A DNA stretch of 64,000 nt from Sporosarcina sp. P32b (GCF_002743335.1 NZ_PDZB01000017.1:1-64000), one strand, 5' to 3'; positions 53,806 to 63,730 are shown, counted from the first letter of the stretch. Notes: generated from the letters alone by a model not told the origin. Translations and numbers: made by a program.

Positions 53806-55122
53806 ATGGTTATTGTACAAGATATTGCGACTCCACGTTTACAGAACTATTTGGAATTCGTGCGTGACCCGATTGCTTTTTTTACGCGAGTACAGCCGCT
53901 TGGTGATGTGATTTCATTGAAGACGGGTATTTCTCCGACGTTTGTTGTCAACAGTCCCGATGCTATTCGTGAAATCTTAATTCGTCAAGACCAATCATTT
54001 ATTAAAGGACGGACAACGACTGTGTTGCGAAGAACAGTGGGGGAAGGTCTGCTGACGACAGAAGGAGAGCGACATGCGACGCAGAAGAAATATATTCAGC
54101 CGGCGTTTTATAAAGATGTACTGGAGCGCTATGCCTATGCCATCGTAGATGAAACCGAGAAGCTAGTCGGACGTCTTGAGCATGAAGAGGAACTAGATAT
54201 ACATACTGTTATGATGCGATTGACATTGTCGATCATTACACGAACGATGTTTTCGACAGATGTCTCGTCAGAAGAGAAAGAGCTAGCGGATGCTGTCACG
54301 ACAACGATTGAGCAAAGTGTCAAAATTTTATTCAGTCCTGTAATGATACCGGCTTCTGTTCCAACTAAAGCCAACTTAAAACATAAAGAAGCAATACAGA
54401 CATTAGAAGCCATGATTGACGAAGTGTTAGTGGCAGCGAAAGAGCATCCTGAATGGTTCGAAGATTCGTTGCTTGGCATGATGATGGCGGTGACAGATGA
54501 GGCGGGAAACGGATTGCCCGACAAAGAAGTACGCGATCAGATGATGACGATGTTGTTAGCCGGGCATGAAACAACAGCAAACTTATTAGGTTGGTTATTT
54601 GCTGAAATTGCAGGGCATCCTAAAGTGGAGAAGCGTCTGTTAGAAGAACTAAATACAGCCGACTTGGTAGGTAACCCATTTAATTGGATGCGAGAATTAC
54701 CGTACACACAGCAAATTATTGAGGAAGGCTTGCGTCTTTATCCTCCTGCCTGGCTAATCTATCGTGAACTTGACGAAGCTGTTGAGATGTTCGGAAGATC
54801 TTTCAAAAAGGGAAGTACGTTTATGATTTGTCCGTATGCGGTTCACCGAAATGAAAAAGTGTTTCCCGATCCGAGTGCATTTGACCCAGATCGGTTTGCG
54901 GTAGGTAATAAGTATGCGCCATTTAGTTATTTTCCATTCGGTGGCGGCTCACGCAGTTGCATCGGTTCGCGATTTGCGCTGCTCGAAGCGACACTCATCC
55001 TGTCAGTGCTGTATAAGAAGTTTTTATTCCATAATGTTCGATCCAATCCGCCCGTTCCGGAACCGTTAATTTCATTGCGGATCAAAGATGGCTGGCCGAT
55101 GAAGGTAGAGAAGCGCATATAA
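53806..55122 (+). CDS. cytochrome P450
   Basis: A 438-residue soluble P450. I-helix AGHETT (252-257), K-helix EGLR (ExxR at Glu307-Arg310), and the heme loop FPFGGGSRSCIGSRFALLEA with cysteine ligand Cys385. Resembles bacterial class fatty-acid or alkane hydroxylases of the CYP102/CYP4-like clade; substrate unknown. No ferredoxin or reductase is adjacent. ATG 53806 follows TTGGAGGAG. It stands alone. Confidence 0.9.
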   Translation: MVIVQDIATPRLQNYLEFVRDPIAFFTRVQPLGDVISLKTGISPTFVVNSPDAIREILIRQDQSFIKGRTTTVLRRTVGEGLLTTEGERHATQKKYIQPAFYKDVLERYAYAIVDETEKLVGRLEHEEELDIHTVMMRLTLSIITRTMFSTDVSSEEKELADAVTTTIEQSVKILFSPVMIPASVPTKANLKHKEAIQTLEAMIDEVLVAAKEHPEWFEDSLLGMMMAVTDEAGNGLPDKEVRDQMMTMLLAGHETTANLLGWLFAEIAGHPKVEKRLLEELNTADLVGNPFNWMRELPYTQQIIEEGLRLYPPAWLIYRELDEAVEMFGRSFKKGSTFMICPYAVHRNEKVFPDPSAFDPDRFAVGNKYAPFSYFPFGGGSRSCIGSRFALLEATLILSVLYKKFLFHNVRSNPPVPEPLISLRIKDGWPMKVEKRI

Positions 55123-55137
55123 CCGACGCAAAACAAA

Positions 55138-55177
55138 AAGAAACAGCGATCATCCTATTGATGATCGCTGTTTTGTT
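55138..55177. terminator. bidirectional terminator
   Basis: AAACAGCGATCATC/GATGATCGCTGTTTT between convergent P450 and protease genes. Confidence 0.85.
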
Positions 55178-55178
55178 A

Positions 55179-56912
55179 TCAGATAAACACTACCGCATCT
55201 TTAGGAGTCGGTAACTCGACGATGCGTTGTACTTCGTCACCTTCAAGCGTTTCTTCTTTATATAGTGCATTGACCAACTCTTCAAATTGATACGCATGTT
55301 CTTTAATGAGTGTTTCCGTCTTTTTTGCGGCTTGATTAAATAGCATTTGCATTTTTTCTTCTCGCTCAGCTTTATTGAAAATAAAAAAAAATCCTTCCTG
55401 GAACAATCCAGTGTTCACCATACGCTCAAGAATATCTTTGGCCTGTTCCACGTCGCCTCCAACCCCAATACTGTGCTCACCCAAATAAAGACGCTCTGCA
55501 ATACCACCCGCTAGGATCATACTGACTTGATCAAGCAATTCGCTAGCTGTAGATAAATGTAATTCTTTTTGAATAGGGGCTACATAACCAAGTGCTTGAC
55601 CCCGTGGAATGATCGTTGCTTTTCTCACAGAACCTGGCTTTGTAAGAGCGGCGATGATGGCGTGACCGGATTCGTGAATGGCTACACGGCGCTTCGTTTC
55701 TTGGTCGCTTAACGTGCGCGCTGTATTTCCGAGGATTGTACGGTCAATTGCAAAATCCAAATCGTGTTTCTCAATTAGTTTCCGACCTTCGCGCATAGCG
55801 CGGCGGCTAGCTGTTTCGAACAAACTGCTAATTTCTGCACCAGAAAATCCGGTAGTACTGTCTGCAAGTGTATCAAGAGATGCTGCTACATTAGATGCCA
55901 ATGTTTTGCCGTTGGTATGGATATCAATAATTTCGCGACGACCTTTTGTATCTGGCAATTGAACGTTAAAAGTAAAGTCGATACGTCCAGGACGCAAGAA
56001 TGCATCATCCAGCATATCTTTTCGATTTGTTGCCGCGATGAATAAAACACCATTATTATCATTTCCACCATCAAGTTGAACTAGCAATTCGGTTAACGTC
56101 TTTTCAGATTCTTCTCCACCATGTTCTTTTCTTTTTCCGGCCAATGCATCTACTTCATCTATAAAGATAACTGCAGGGCGTTGCTTGCGAGCGTTTTCAA
56201 AAAGTGTACGAATGCGTGAGGCACCAACGCCTACAAATAACTCTGTAAAAGCTGCACCGCTAGAAGAATAAAAAGTAGCCCCTATTTCTTTTGCGATAGC
56301 CTGGGCTAGTAATGTTTTACCAGTTCCCGGAGGTCCATACAGTAAAATACCTTGAGGCAATGCAATGCCCATTTCTTTCGCAGCTTCAGGATTTTTGAAT
56401 ACTTCCAATGTCTGGAGAATTTCATCTTTCATTTCTTCGGGGATTCCGCCGATGTCATCCATTGTAATATCTGGAAGCGGAGTCGCTTTTGATGCCTGAT
56501 GTTTCATAGCTGACGGGCCAATATTGAGTTTGCCTTTTTTGTGAAGAATGAAAAGCGTCAATAGAGCTACCAATACAAGCCCACCAAAAATCCAACCACC
56601 CGCAGAACTTGCTGCTTTATATTGATAAGACACATTATATTTCTGTACCAAGTCATCCACTAACGTACTTTGTGGACGCACCATCGTGCTGTATGTTGTG
56701 TGATCTATAGTGATCGATAACTTACCTTTGGCCGTTTCGTTTAATAAGACACTAGCACCTGATTGGTCAGCAATCAGTTTTTCCATCTGGGCAAAGGAAA
56801 CTTCTTTTCCTCCAGTGGATTGTAAATAGTTCCAAGTGACACCTGCAGCGATCGCCGTGACAAAGAGGGCTACGACTAAAATCTTTGATGCTAATTTCGA
56901 AATAGGCTTCAA
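55179..56912 (-). CDS. FtsH-like membrane AAA protease
   Basis: 577 residues, shorter than a standard FtsH. Two helices (10-28, 107-123) flank an external domain of about 75 residues. The AAA module carries GPPGTGKT (193-200) and VIFIDEVDALAGKR (Asp252-Glu253). The M41 peptidase follows with zinc motif HESGH (413-417) and a later aspartate in VGGDVEQAKDI. So all catalytic residues are kept. It is not beside tilS/hprT, where the housekeeping ftsH sits in bacilli, so this is probably a second FtsH. Start TTG 56912. Confidence 0.85.
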   Translation of the reverse strand: MKPISKLASKILVVALFVTAIAAGVTWNYLQSTGGKEVSFAQMEKLIADQSGASVLLNETAKGKLSITIDHTTYSTMVRPQSTLVDDLVQKYNVSYQYKAASSAGGWIFGGLVLVALLTLFILHKKGKLNIGPSAMKHQASKATPLPDITMDDIGGIPEEMKDEILQTLEVFKNPEAAKEMGIALPQGILLYGPPGTGKTLLAQAIAKEIGATFYSSSGAAFTELFVGVGASRIRTLFENARKQRPAVIFIDEVDALAGKRKEHGGEESEKTLTELLVQLDGGNDNNGVLFIAATNRKDMLDDAFLRPGRIDFTFNVQLPDTKGRREIIDIHTNGKTLASNVAASLDTLADSTTGFSGAEISSLFETASRRAMREGRKLIEKHDLDFAIDRTILGNTARTLSDQETKRRVAIHESGHAIIAALTKPGSVRKATIIPRGQALGYVAPIQKELHLSTASELLDQVSMILAGGIAERLYLGEHSIGVGGDVEQAKDILERMVNTGLFQEGFFFIFNKAEREEKMQMLFNQAAKKTETLIKEHAYQFEELVNALYKEETLEGDEVQRIVELPTPKDAVVFI

Positions 56913-57039
56913 GGTCAGCTCCAGCTCCTTTAGTTGATTACCTAAATTATACGTAGTAATAGTAGTTTTGAACAGTGTATAAACTGAATAAATAGTTACA
57001 AATTCAAGGCGTTGTGAGGAAATACCTAAACAGGAGGTG

Positions 57040-57605
57040 GTGGGCGTTGCACTTTTGGTTGTGGTCGTTGCTCGACTGGTTGTTGTTTACTGAAGTTGGT
57101 GAGTGTCTGCTTTCTGGACTCGCGCAGGCACGTGGGGGATTGCCTCCAGCCAGGAGCCAGCTGGCAAAGTGACGCCAGTTGTCTCCTGGCCACGGCCTAC
57201 CCCGCAGTTGTGCCTGCGCTACTGAGTGGTATTTACTTTGGTTGTGGTTCTTATAGGGAGAAGATTAGTGACATTGTGATAGCTAGTATGTATTTCTAGA
57301 AAAAGAAGTGTAGGAACTGCCATTCACACTATCCAACGAAGGCGCCTGCTGTGGTAGGCGCAGCGAGGAGACAAAGACAGGCGAACTTCCTGTCTATGGC
57401 TCCTCGCGAAAGCCATCCACCAGCGCCGAAGTGAGGACAATGAACTTGCCACTTACATAGACAGCTAAACCACAACCTCCTGGATGAATAGGTAAAAGAA
57501 AAGTACGTGCAAGAACCGCAACCCATTGCCGCTTATTACGCAAAATTAACAGAAACGTAATCCGACAGGACTTCAACGAGTAGTCCTGTACAAAACAATA
57601 CAAAC
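57040..57605. repeat. non-coding element, long form, with two long hairpins
   Basis: Inside the 750-base gap between the FtsH-like and GDYXXLXY genes. Collinear blocks match the short element at 9835-10055. It additionally contains two GC-rich hairpins: 57129-57204 (GCCAGGAG/CTCCTGGC with a CTGGC/GCCAG inner pair) and 57338-57432 (GGCGC, GCGAGGAG/CTCCTCGC, GACAGG/CCTGTC). ORFs inside it are short and unconvincing. Confidence 0.6.
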
Positions 57606-57683
57606 CCCAAAAAAGAAACCATTACTAGAAATCGTGTATCCCACGACTCCCAGCAACGGCTTCCACTATTCCAACAAAGTGAC

Positions 57684-58223
57684 TTATTTAGGTCTTACAT
57701 CTTCTAACACAGCAAAACCATCACGAATTTTTATATCTGCGAGCAATTGACCTTTGCGTGATAAATCTTCCAACTGCATGCCGGTATTTTCAGCTACATA
57801 GAAACGATCAGGAAGGAAATTTGCGAAATACATTTGAGTTTCATCGCTAGCATGTTCACCGTAGTAGTACATATCTCCTTTTAAAAACAACCCATCGCTT
57901 GGTTTCTTATGTGTAACTGTCTTCAACCCGTATAAATCTCCTTTTTCTTGTTCTAACACCGCATACACTGTCAGCTTTCCAGTATCATGTTTGGAGAATT
58001 CTTTAATAAGCGCTGGGTCAAGATCTTCTTTCGAGAATTCTTCAATAGCGAACTGAAGACTGACATAATCACCATAAAGAATATCACGTGGATCAACAGG
58101 TACTGTTTCTAGTGTGATAGTTTTCCCTGTATTCACTGTGTATAAAGGCTTCCAAGTCATGGCTAATAAAAGAATGATTGGGACGATTAAGGCTACAAGA
58201 AATAGATTCCGTTTATTATTCAT
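57684..58223 (-). CDS. GDYXXLXY domain protein
   Basis: A 179-residue membrane-anchored protein, one N-terminal helix (about 7-25) and then an extracytoplasmic domain holding the signature GDYVSLQFAI. The family is nearly always adjacent to DUF2157/DUF4401 membrane proteins. Function unknown. ATG 58223 overlaps the end of the DUF2157 gene by eight bases. Confidence 0.85.
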   Translation of the reverse strand: MNNKRNLFLVALIVPIILLLAMTWKPLYTVNTGKTITLETVPVDPRDILYGDYVSLQFAIEEFSKEDLDPALIKEFSKHDTGKLTVYAVLEQEKGDLYGLKTVTHKKPSDGLFLKGDMYYYGEHASDETQMYFANFLPDRFYVAENTGMQLEDLSRKGQLLADIKIRDGFAVLEDVRPK

Positions 58224-59295
58224 GACGTTTCACCGTCTCTCGTCGTGATTTTTCAAACCAGAATCCAAAACCAATCAACAGCAAACCGCCTATGATGAAA
58301 AATAATGATTTTGGCATGAAATCATATGAGATATCCGTGTAATAGCGGTAGATTAACGCACATGTGATCAAAATAGCTGGTAAACTGTCGTTCTTTAGAA
58401 GATAAATCAATAAGATAACGAATATTACAGTGAAGATGTAAGGTGCAGAATCGCCAAATCGTAAATTATCCCATATGAATGGGAAAGTCAGCATAATACC
58501 CGTGATGCCAAATAATATGGAACCCGTCCAAGAAGATTCTGTATGATAATGTTTGAAAGGTGCGAGTGCAAGAAGAATACCTAATGCAAAGACAATCAAT
58601 ACAGAAATCCATTCATCCACATGGAAGAACTCTAGCATATTGACGATAAAAGCCGCACTAAGCAAAACATTCATGACGAACAATGAACTCTTTCTTCCAA
58701 ATCGCTTTTCATTCATCCAAAATAGTAAAGGAATTAATAGAAGTAACCAAAAAGGACCGAAACTTCCAAATTCATAAGCTGAGAAAGTACTGAAGCTATA
58801 GATAATAAAAAATACACTAGCGAATACTGCGAGCAATTGGTCTTTTAGATAGTAGGCTAGTGGCAGGATTCCGATACCCCATAATAGAAAATCAGTATAC
58901 ACTGCATGTTGTAAATGAAAGCTTTGACCAATTAAGAATATCCCTGCTCCAAAAATAGCAGCCCCAATATAATACATACTGCGAGATGTTCGTTCATAAT
59001 TTCCTTCAAGCTTATATCCTGCAAAGTACGCCAAGATCATGCCGACAATAATTAATCCAAACTTAAAGAATGGCGTTAATCCAGCCCAGTTACCTGCGAT
59101 AAAACTCAGTATTCCGATCCCCACTAATATAGCTCCGAAAGCTAGCAAGATTCTCACGAAATTAGTTCCGCCTTTAGATTCATATAGCGAGAGCATTTCG
59201 TTGGCATCTGCTTCTTTCATTTTGCCTTGCTGTTGTAGAAAAGAAAACTCTTGTTGCAAGAAATTGAATTGTTGCTTACTGACTTTTCTTTTCAC
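58216..59295 (-). CDS. DUF2157 membrane protein
   Basis: 359 residues: soluble N-terminus (FLQQEFSFLQQQGKMKEADA) then ten or more helices. The first helix pair FVRILLAFGAILVGIGILSFIAGNWAGLTPFFK is the DUF2157 signature. The paired GDYXXLXY gene is translationally coupled downstream. Function unknown. Start ATG 59295 with GAGGGAA. Confidence 0.85.
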   Translation of the reverse strand: MKRKVSKQQFNFLQQEFSFLQQQGKMKEADANEMLSLYESKGGTNFVRILLAFGAILVGIGILSFIAGNWAGLTPFFKFGLIIVGMILAYFAGYKLEGNYERTSRSMYYIGAAIFGAGIFLIGQSFHLQHAVYTDFLLWGIGILPLAYYLKDQLLAVFASVFFIIYSFSTFSAYEFGSFGPFWLLLLIPLLFWMNEKRFGRKSSLFVMNVLLSAAFIVNMLEFFHVDEWISVLIVFALGILLALAPFKHYHTESSWTGSILFGITGIMLTFPFIWDNLRFGDSAPYIFTVIFVILLIYLLKNDSLPAILITCALIYRYYTDISYDFMPKSLFFIIGGLLLIGFGFWFEKSRRETVKRHE

Positions 59296-59472
59296 ACTGA
59301 TTCCCTCCCTTCATACTAATTACTAAGTAGACGAATCAACCTATTATATGTTACGAAATATTAGGAATGAAAAGAACTTTACAGAAAGTATCTAGTTAAA
59401 TATAGTATCTCGTATATTTTCTAAAAACACAATAAATACTAGGAAAATACATATATATCCTTTAATTCCCTA

Positions 59473-59509
59473 TTGACATAGTTTTGAGAACGATTATCAT
59501 TGATAATAT
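59473..59509 (+). promoter_or_regulatory. promoter with overlapping Fur box
   Basis: TTGACA-N16-TATCAT. The stretch GAGAACGATTATCATTGAT, matching about 15 of 19 Fur-box positions, covers the -10. Expected to be repressed by Fur with iron. Confidence 0.75.
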
Positions 59510-59539
59510 AAAACTATACAATGGGAAGTAGGAAAAAAT

Positions 59540-60388
59540 ATGAACAAAACACTCGTAACAGCCTTTGCTTTAACAACAGGAATTTTACTATCAGGTTGTG
59601 GAACAGCTGAAGAGACTACTGAAAAGGCACCGGCAGCGACTGAAGAAGTAGACCTAACTACTGAAACAGAAGCATATAAAGAGTTTGCGCTTGAACAAAT
59701 GGATGAATTCGTGATGGACACTGAAAAATTCGTTACCGCTGTTAAAGCGGGAGATATAGAAGGAGCAAAGGAAATCTATCCTATCGCTAGAATGTATTTT
59801 GAACGCTCTGAACCGATTGCAGAAAGCTTTGGAGATTTAGATCCACGCATCGATGCACGACTTGCAGATGTTCAAGAAGAGGGAGAAGGAGAAGAAGACT
59901 GGTCTGGTTATCATAAAATTGAATACGGCCTGTGGGTGGAAAATACAACTGATGGATACGCGGAGATTGCGGATCAATTGCTTAAAGATGCAAAAGAACT
60001 GCGGGCACGTGTAGAAACTGTTGAAGTATCACCCGATTTGATGATCACAGGGGCAGTTGATTTATTGAATGAAGTCTCTACTTCTAAAATTACTGGTGAA
60101 GAAGAAATTTATTCTCACACTGATCTATATGACTTCAAGGCAAATATTGAAGGTGCGGAAAAAATATTTGAAATCTTAAAAGATAAGATGGCAGCAAAAG
60201 ATCAGCAATTAGTCGAAGAACTCGAAACTAAATTCCAAACGATTAATAGTCTACTTGCCGAATATGAAGATGGCAATGGCGGCTATATATCCTATGAAGA
60301 ATTAACGAAAGAAGATACAAAATCGCTATCAGAAGCAGTAAATCAACTAGGTGAACCATTAAGTATGATGGGCATCGTAACGGAGTGA
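59540..60388 (+). CDS. efeO: EfeO/EfeM iron uptake lipoprotein
   Basis: 282 residues: lipobox LSGC (Cys20), then a M75/imelysin-type EfeO domain with the HxxE pair H125-E128 in YHKIEYGLW. No N-terminal cupredoxin domain, so it is the short EfeM-like form. It binds ferrous or ferric iron for delivery to EfeU. First gene of the operon behind the Fur box. Confidence 0.9.
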   Translation: MNKTLVTAFALTTGILLSGCGTAEETTEKAPAATEEVDLTTETEAYKEFALEQMDEFVMDTEKFVTAVKAGDIEGAKEIYPIARMYFERSEPIAESFGDLDPRIDARLADVQEEGEGEEDWSGYHKIEYGLWVENTTDGYAEIADQLLKDAKELRARVETVEVSPDLMITGAVDLLNEVSTSKITGEEEIYSHTDLYDFKANIEGAEKIFEILKDKMAAKDQQLVEELETKFQTINSLLAEYEDGNGGYISYEELTKEDTKSLSEAVNQLGEPLSMMGIVTE

Positions 60389-60392
60389 TACT

Positions 60393-61670
60393 ATGACGGA
60401 CCAAACTGAAGAAAAATTCTATGATAAGAAAATTTCGCGTCGTCAAATGCTGAAGTACACAGGAGCAGGTGCAGCTGGTGTAGCAATCGGTGCGTCCGGC
60501 CTTGGCAGTGTTCTTAAAGTATTCGGAATGGTAGAGGAGGAAGATAATCCCCGCTCAAAAAATAAGATCACTTTCTATGGAAAGCACCAATCTGGAATCG
60601 CGACTGAATGTCAAAGTTACGTATATTTTGCTTCGTTGAATGTCTTGGTGAATTCACAACAAGAATTGATGGATCTATTTCAAATGTGGACTCCCATTTC
60701 TGTACGCATGATGAATGGCGAACAGATTGATGGTCAGACTTCCAATATGCTTATTCCAGCAAAAGACACAGGAGAAGCGGTCGGGTTGGATGCTTCGAAT
60801 TTAACGCTGACGTTTGGTGTCGGGCCGTCATTATTTGAAAAAGAGTCTTTAGGTTTAGCATCAAAAAAGCCTGCCGAACTGAAAGATTTGCCACACTTCC
60901 CGAAAGATCAGCTAGATCCGGCTTATACAGGTGGAGATATTTGTATTCAAGCATGTGCAGATGATCCACAAGTTGCGTTTCACGCGGTTCGAAACTTAGT
61001 GCGCGCAGCATCAGGAAAAGTATCATTAAAATGGACACAGGCAGGATTTAATTCCTATCCAATGAAGGGTAAGAAAAAAGAGACTCCAAGAAATTTATTT
61101 GCGTTTAAAGATGGTTCAGTCAATCCTAATGGATCAAAAGAAGCCGAGATGAATGAAGTTGCTTGGATCGATGCGGGTCGATCAAAAGGTTGGATGACCA
61201 ATGGTACGTATATGGCTGTCCGTCGAGTTCAAATGCATTTGGAAACATGGGATAGAACAGCACTGCAGGAACAAGAAGCCACATTTGGCCGCCATCGTGA
61301 TACGGGAGCGCCGATAGGTAAGGAAAAAGAGATGGACGAAGTAGATTTAGATGAAAAAGATGCAAACGGTGAGTATGTGATCTCGGAAGCTTCCCATGTG
61401 CGTTTGGCTAAGAAATCCAAACAGAAGATTTACCGTCGTTCATTCTCCTATAGTTCGGGCGTTATGGATTCGACAGGTACATTTGATGCAGGGTTATTGT
61501 TCATCTCATTCCAAAAAGATCCCAAACAATTTATTGCAATCCAAAACAGTTTTGGTCGTGAAGATAAATTAAATGAATATATTACTCATCGCGGCAGCGC
61601 GTTATTCGCTTGCTTCCCTGGAGTTCAAAAGGGAGGCTTTATCGGTGACACACTCTTCTCGATTATATAA
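60393..61670 (+). CDS. efeB: EfeB heme-dependent peroxidase (DyP)
   Basis: 425 residues. N-terminal Tat signal SRRQMLKYTG (15-24) then a hydrophobic stretch. DyP fold with the catalytic loop FKDGSVNP (GxxDG-type) and the heme-binding end SFSYSSG to FDAGLLFISFQKDPKQF. Exported folded with heme; oxidises ferrous iron or removes iron from heme. It starts four bases after efeO and overlaps efeU by 26. Confidence 0.9.
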   Translation: MTDQTEEKFYDKKISRRQMLKYTGAGAAGVAIGASGLGSVLKVFGMVEEEDNPRSKNKITFYGKHQSGIATECQSYVYFASLNVLVNSQQELMDLFQMWTPISVRMMNGEQIDGQTSNMLIPAKDTGEAVGLDASNLTLTFGVGPSLFEKESLGLASKKPAELKDLPHFPKDQLDPAYTGGDICIQACADDPQVAFHAVRNLVRAASGKVSLKWTQAGFNSYPMKGKKKETPRNLFAFKDGSVNPNGSKEAEMNEVAWIDAGRSKGWMTNGTYMAVRRVQMHLETWDRTALQEQEATFGRHRDTGAPIGKEKEMDEVDLDEKDANGEYVISEASHVRLAKKSKQKIYRRSFSYSSGVMDSTGTFDAGLLFISFQKDPKQFIAIQNSFGREDKLNEYITHRGSALFACFPGVQKGGFIGDTLFSII

Positions 61671-63393
61671 ATGGATTGCGGTTTTGCTAATCGTTATATT
61701 ACTGCCAATCCGTCCAGCATTTGCTGACACAAAAACTAATTATAGTGAACTCTATATTTCCATCAGCGATTCGATTATGCAAACAAAAAAAGCAAATGAT
61801 GCAGAAGCACTAGCATCCTTACAAGAATTCGAAATGATTTGGCAACAACAGAATCTAGAGAGTTCGAATTTCACAAAAGACATCGATCAAACATTAAAAC
61901 AAGCATTGCAGGCAGACTCGCAAACACGCGGTGAGCTATTAAGTTCATTATCTAAAGCCTTACATGAATTAGAAAAGTCGGAAAATCCAGTGGACGAACT
62001 AGCAGAACGCGAGAAATTCGGTCAATTGATGGAACCGGTTCTGACGGAATTAGACGAAGCTATCGAGTTGGGTTCGTTAGAAGAAATTGAACAAGCAAAT
62101 CAGCAATTTATTTCTACCTGGACACGTAATGAACGTCCGGTGCGTGAGCAAAGTATTTCAGCGTATGGTGCAATTGAAACGAGTATGGCATTCATGCGAA
62201 TCACATTGGCGGAAGAAGAACCTGATCTTGAAATATTGAAGACACAGTTTGATGATTTAACTGTCAAGGTAGACCAGTTCGTCAGTGGTACGTTGAAAGA
62301 GACAGCAAATGAAGACTATTCTTTGACAACCTTGACGGCATTGTTAGATGAAAGCTCAGATTCCCTACAAAGTGGAAAGCTTAATGACACAAAGAAGTCA
62401 TTGCGCGACTTCATTCAGATTTGGCCAAATGTGGAAGGGGAAGTGCGTACGAAAAACGCCTCTCTTTATACGGAGCTAGAAAATGAATTGCCATTGATGA
62501 TTGGTCAGTTGTCCAATAGCGGCTATGATCTTGAAATGGCCGAACGTCAGCTACAAAACTTCAAACAGCAAATTGCCTTACTACAAACAAATGACAGCTT
62601 CAGCTTTTGGGATTCTGCGCTGATCCTATTGCGTGAAGGTCTTGAAGCTTTGTTGATCATTATGGCATTATTAACTTTCTTAACTAATGCTAATCAACAA
62701 GCTATGCGTAAATGGGTCTATATTGGAGCGGGGGCTGGCATGGCACTTAGTATCGTGGTTGCGATTATGATGTCCACAGTATTACAATCTGTCACGATAG
62801 GCAATGATCGTGAAATGATGGAAGGTTATGTGGGACTCGTGGCTGCTGCATTGATGATAGGTGTTGGTATTTGGATGCACCAAAAATCCAACGTCGCCTC
62901 GTGGAATCGTTATATATCTAAGCAAATGGGTCAAGCAATCTCAAAAGGAAGTGTACTCGCCATGGCATCGGTCAGCTTCCTTTCTGTATTTAGAGAAGGT
63001 GCGGAAACGATTGTCTTCTATGCAGGGATTGCTCCGAAGATGTCCACGGTGGAATTTGTGATAGGTATATTGCTAGCAGTTTTCATATTGGCGATCGTGG
63101 CGGCCATCTTTATGAAACTCAGTCATCGTGTTCCAATTCACCGCTTCTTTGCAGTGGCAACGATATTGATTTATGTGCTAGCTTTCAAGATTATTGGCGT
63201 CAGTCTTCATACATTGCAGTTGACGAACGTGATCAACACAACGGTACAACCTCGCTTGCCGATTATTGACTTCATTGGTTTTTATCCGACTAATGAAACG
63301 ATCATGGCGCAACTTGGTTTACTAATCATTATTCTAGTAACTGTCTGGATTCGAAAAGCAGGCAACCGTTCCAAAACACAACTTTCGAATTAA
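61645..63393 (+). CDS. efeU: EfeU iron permease (FTR1 family)
   Basis: 582 residues: signal-like start, long extracytoplasmic part, then seven helices. The FTR1 REGLE motifs are R330-E334 (LREGLEALLII) and R450-E454 (FREGAETIVFY). It carries iron into the cell. The start is GTG 61645 with GGGAGG upstream; an ATG at 61573 lies inside efeB. Terminator directly after. Confidence 0.9.
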   Translation: MTHSSRLYKWIAVLLIVILLPIRPAFADTKTNYSELYISISDSIMQTKKANDAEALASLQEFEMIWQQQNLESSNFTKDIDQTLKQALQADSQTRGELLSSLSKALHELEKSENPVDELAEREKFGQLMEPVLTELDEAIELGSLEEIEQANQQFISTWTRNERPVREQSISAYGAIETSMAFMRITLAEEEPDLEILKTQFDDLTVKVDQFVSGTLKETANEDYSLTTLTALLDESSDSLQSGKLNDTKKSLRDFIQIWPNVEGEVRTKNASLYTELENELPLMIGQLSNSGYDLEMAERQLQNFKQQIALLQTNDSFSFWDSALILLREGLEALLIIMALLTFLTNANQQAMRKWVYIGAGAGMALSIVVAIMMSTVLQSVTIGNDREMMEGYVGLVAAALMIGVGIWMHQKSNVASWNRYISKQMGQAISKGSVLAMASVSFLSVFREGAETIVFYAGIAPKMSTVEFVIGILLAVFILAIVAAIFMKLSHRVPIHRFFAVATILIYVLAFKIIGVSLHTLQLTNVINTTVQPRLPIIDFIGFYPTNETIMAQLGLLIIILVTVWIRKAGNRSKTQLSN

Positions 63394-63401
63394 CTACACA
63401 A

Positions 63402-63433
63402 GGATGTCCCAGAAACTCGGGGCATCTTTTTTT
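63402..63433 (+). terminator. efe operon terminator
   Basis: GATGTCCC and GGGGCATC with a seven-T tail. Confidence 0.8.
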
Positions 63434-63509
63434 GCATTATTAAGTTTAAAGCCGATTACAAACTTGGCTTCAATTCAAAATACAGAGTGACATCTACTTG
63501 CTATATAAC

Positions 63510-63636
63510 GGATTGATGCGTAGGGGGGCGACTCCCGATGGATTAGCGCTGGCCTTGAGAACCCACAGCAAGCGAAGCTGACGAGTAGGCTCAAGGTCGC
63601 GCCCATGGGAAAGCGTCCCTCCGAAGCGCAAATCCC
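63510..63636. repeat. imperfect palindromic repeat, copy 3
   Basis: From GGATTG to CAAATCC with GCCTTGAG/CTCAAGG, AGCGC and GCGCC inner arms and GGGCGACTCCC opposite GGGAAAGCGTCCC. Same family as 6960-7087 and 46164-46291. Confidence 0.75.
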
Positions 63637-63701
63637 CACCCCAACAAAAATTCCAACTACCCTATTTCTACAAAGTTTACTTTACTATATTAAATGCCTA
63701 C

Positions 63702-63730
63702 TTGACTAATAGGATTAATCATAATACAAT
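63702..63730 (+). promoter_or_regulatory. sigma-A promoter of cysJ
   Basis: TTGACT-N17-TACAAT, about 95 bases before the cysJ start. Confidence 0.7.

Noticed and set aside
57096-57299. A 67-codon ORF in the long non-coding element
   Set aside because: It runs through a hairpin and is not kept in the related short element.
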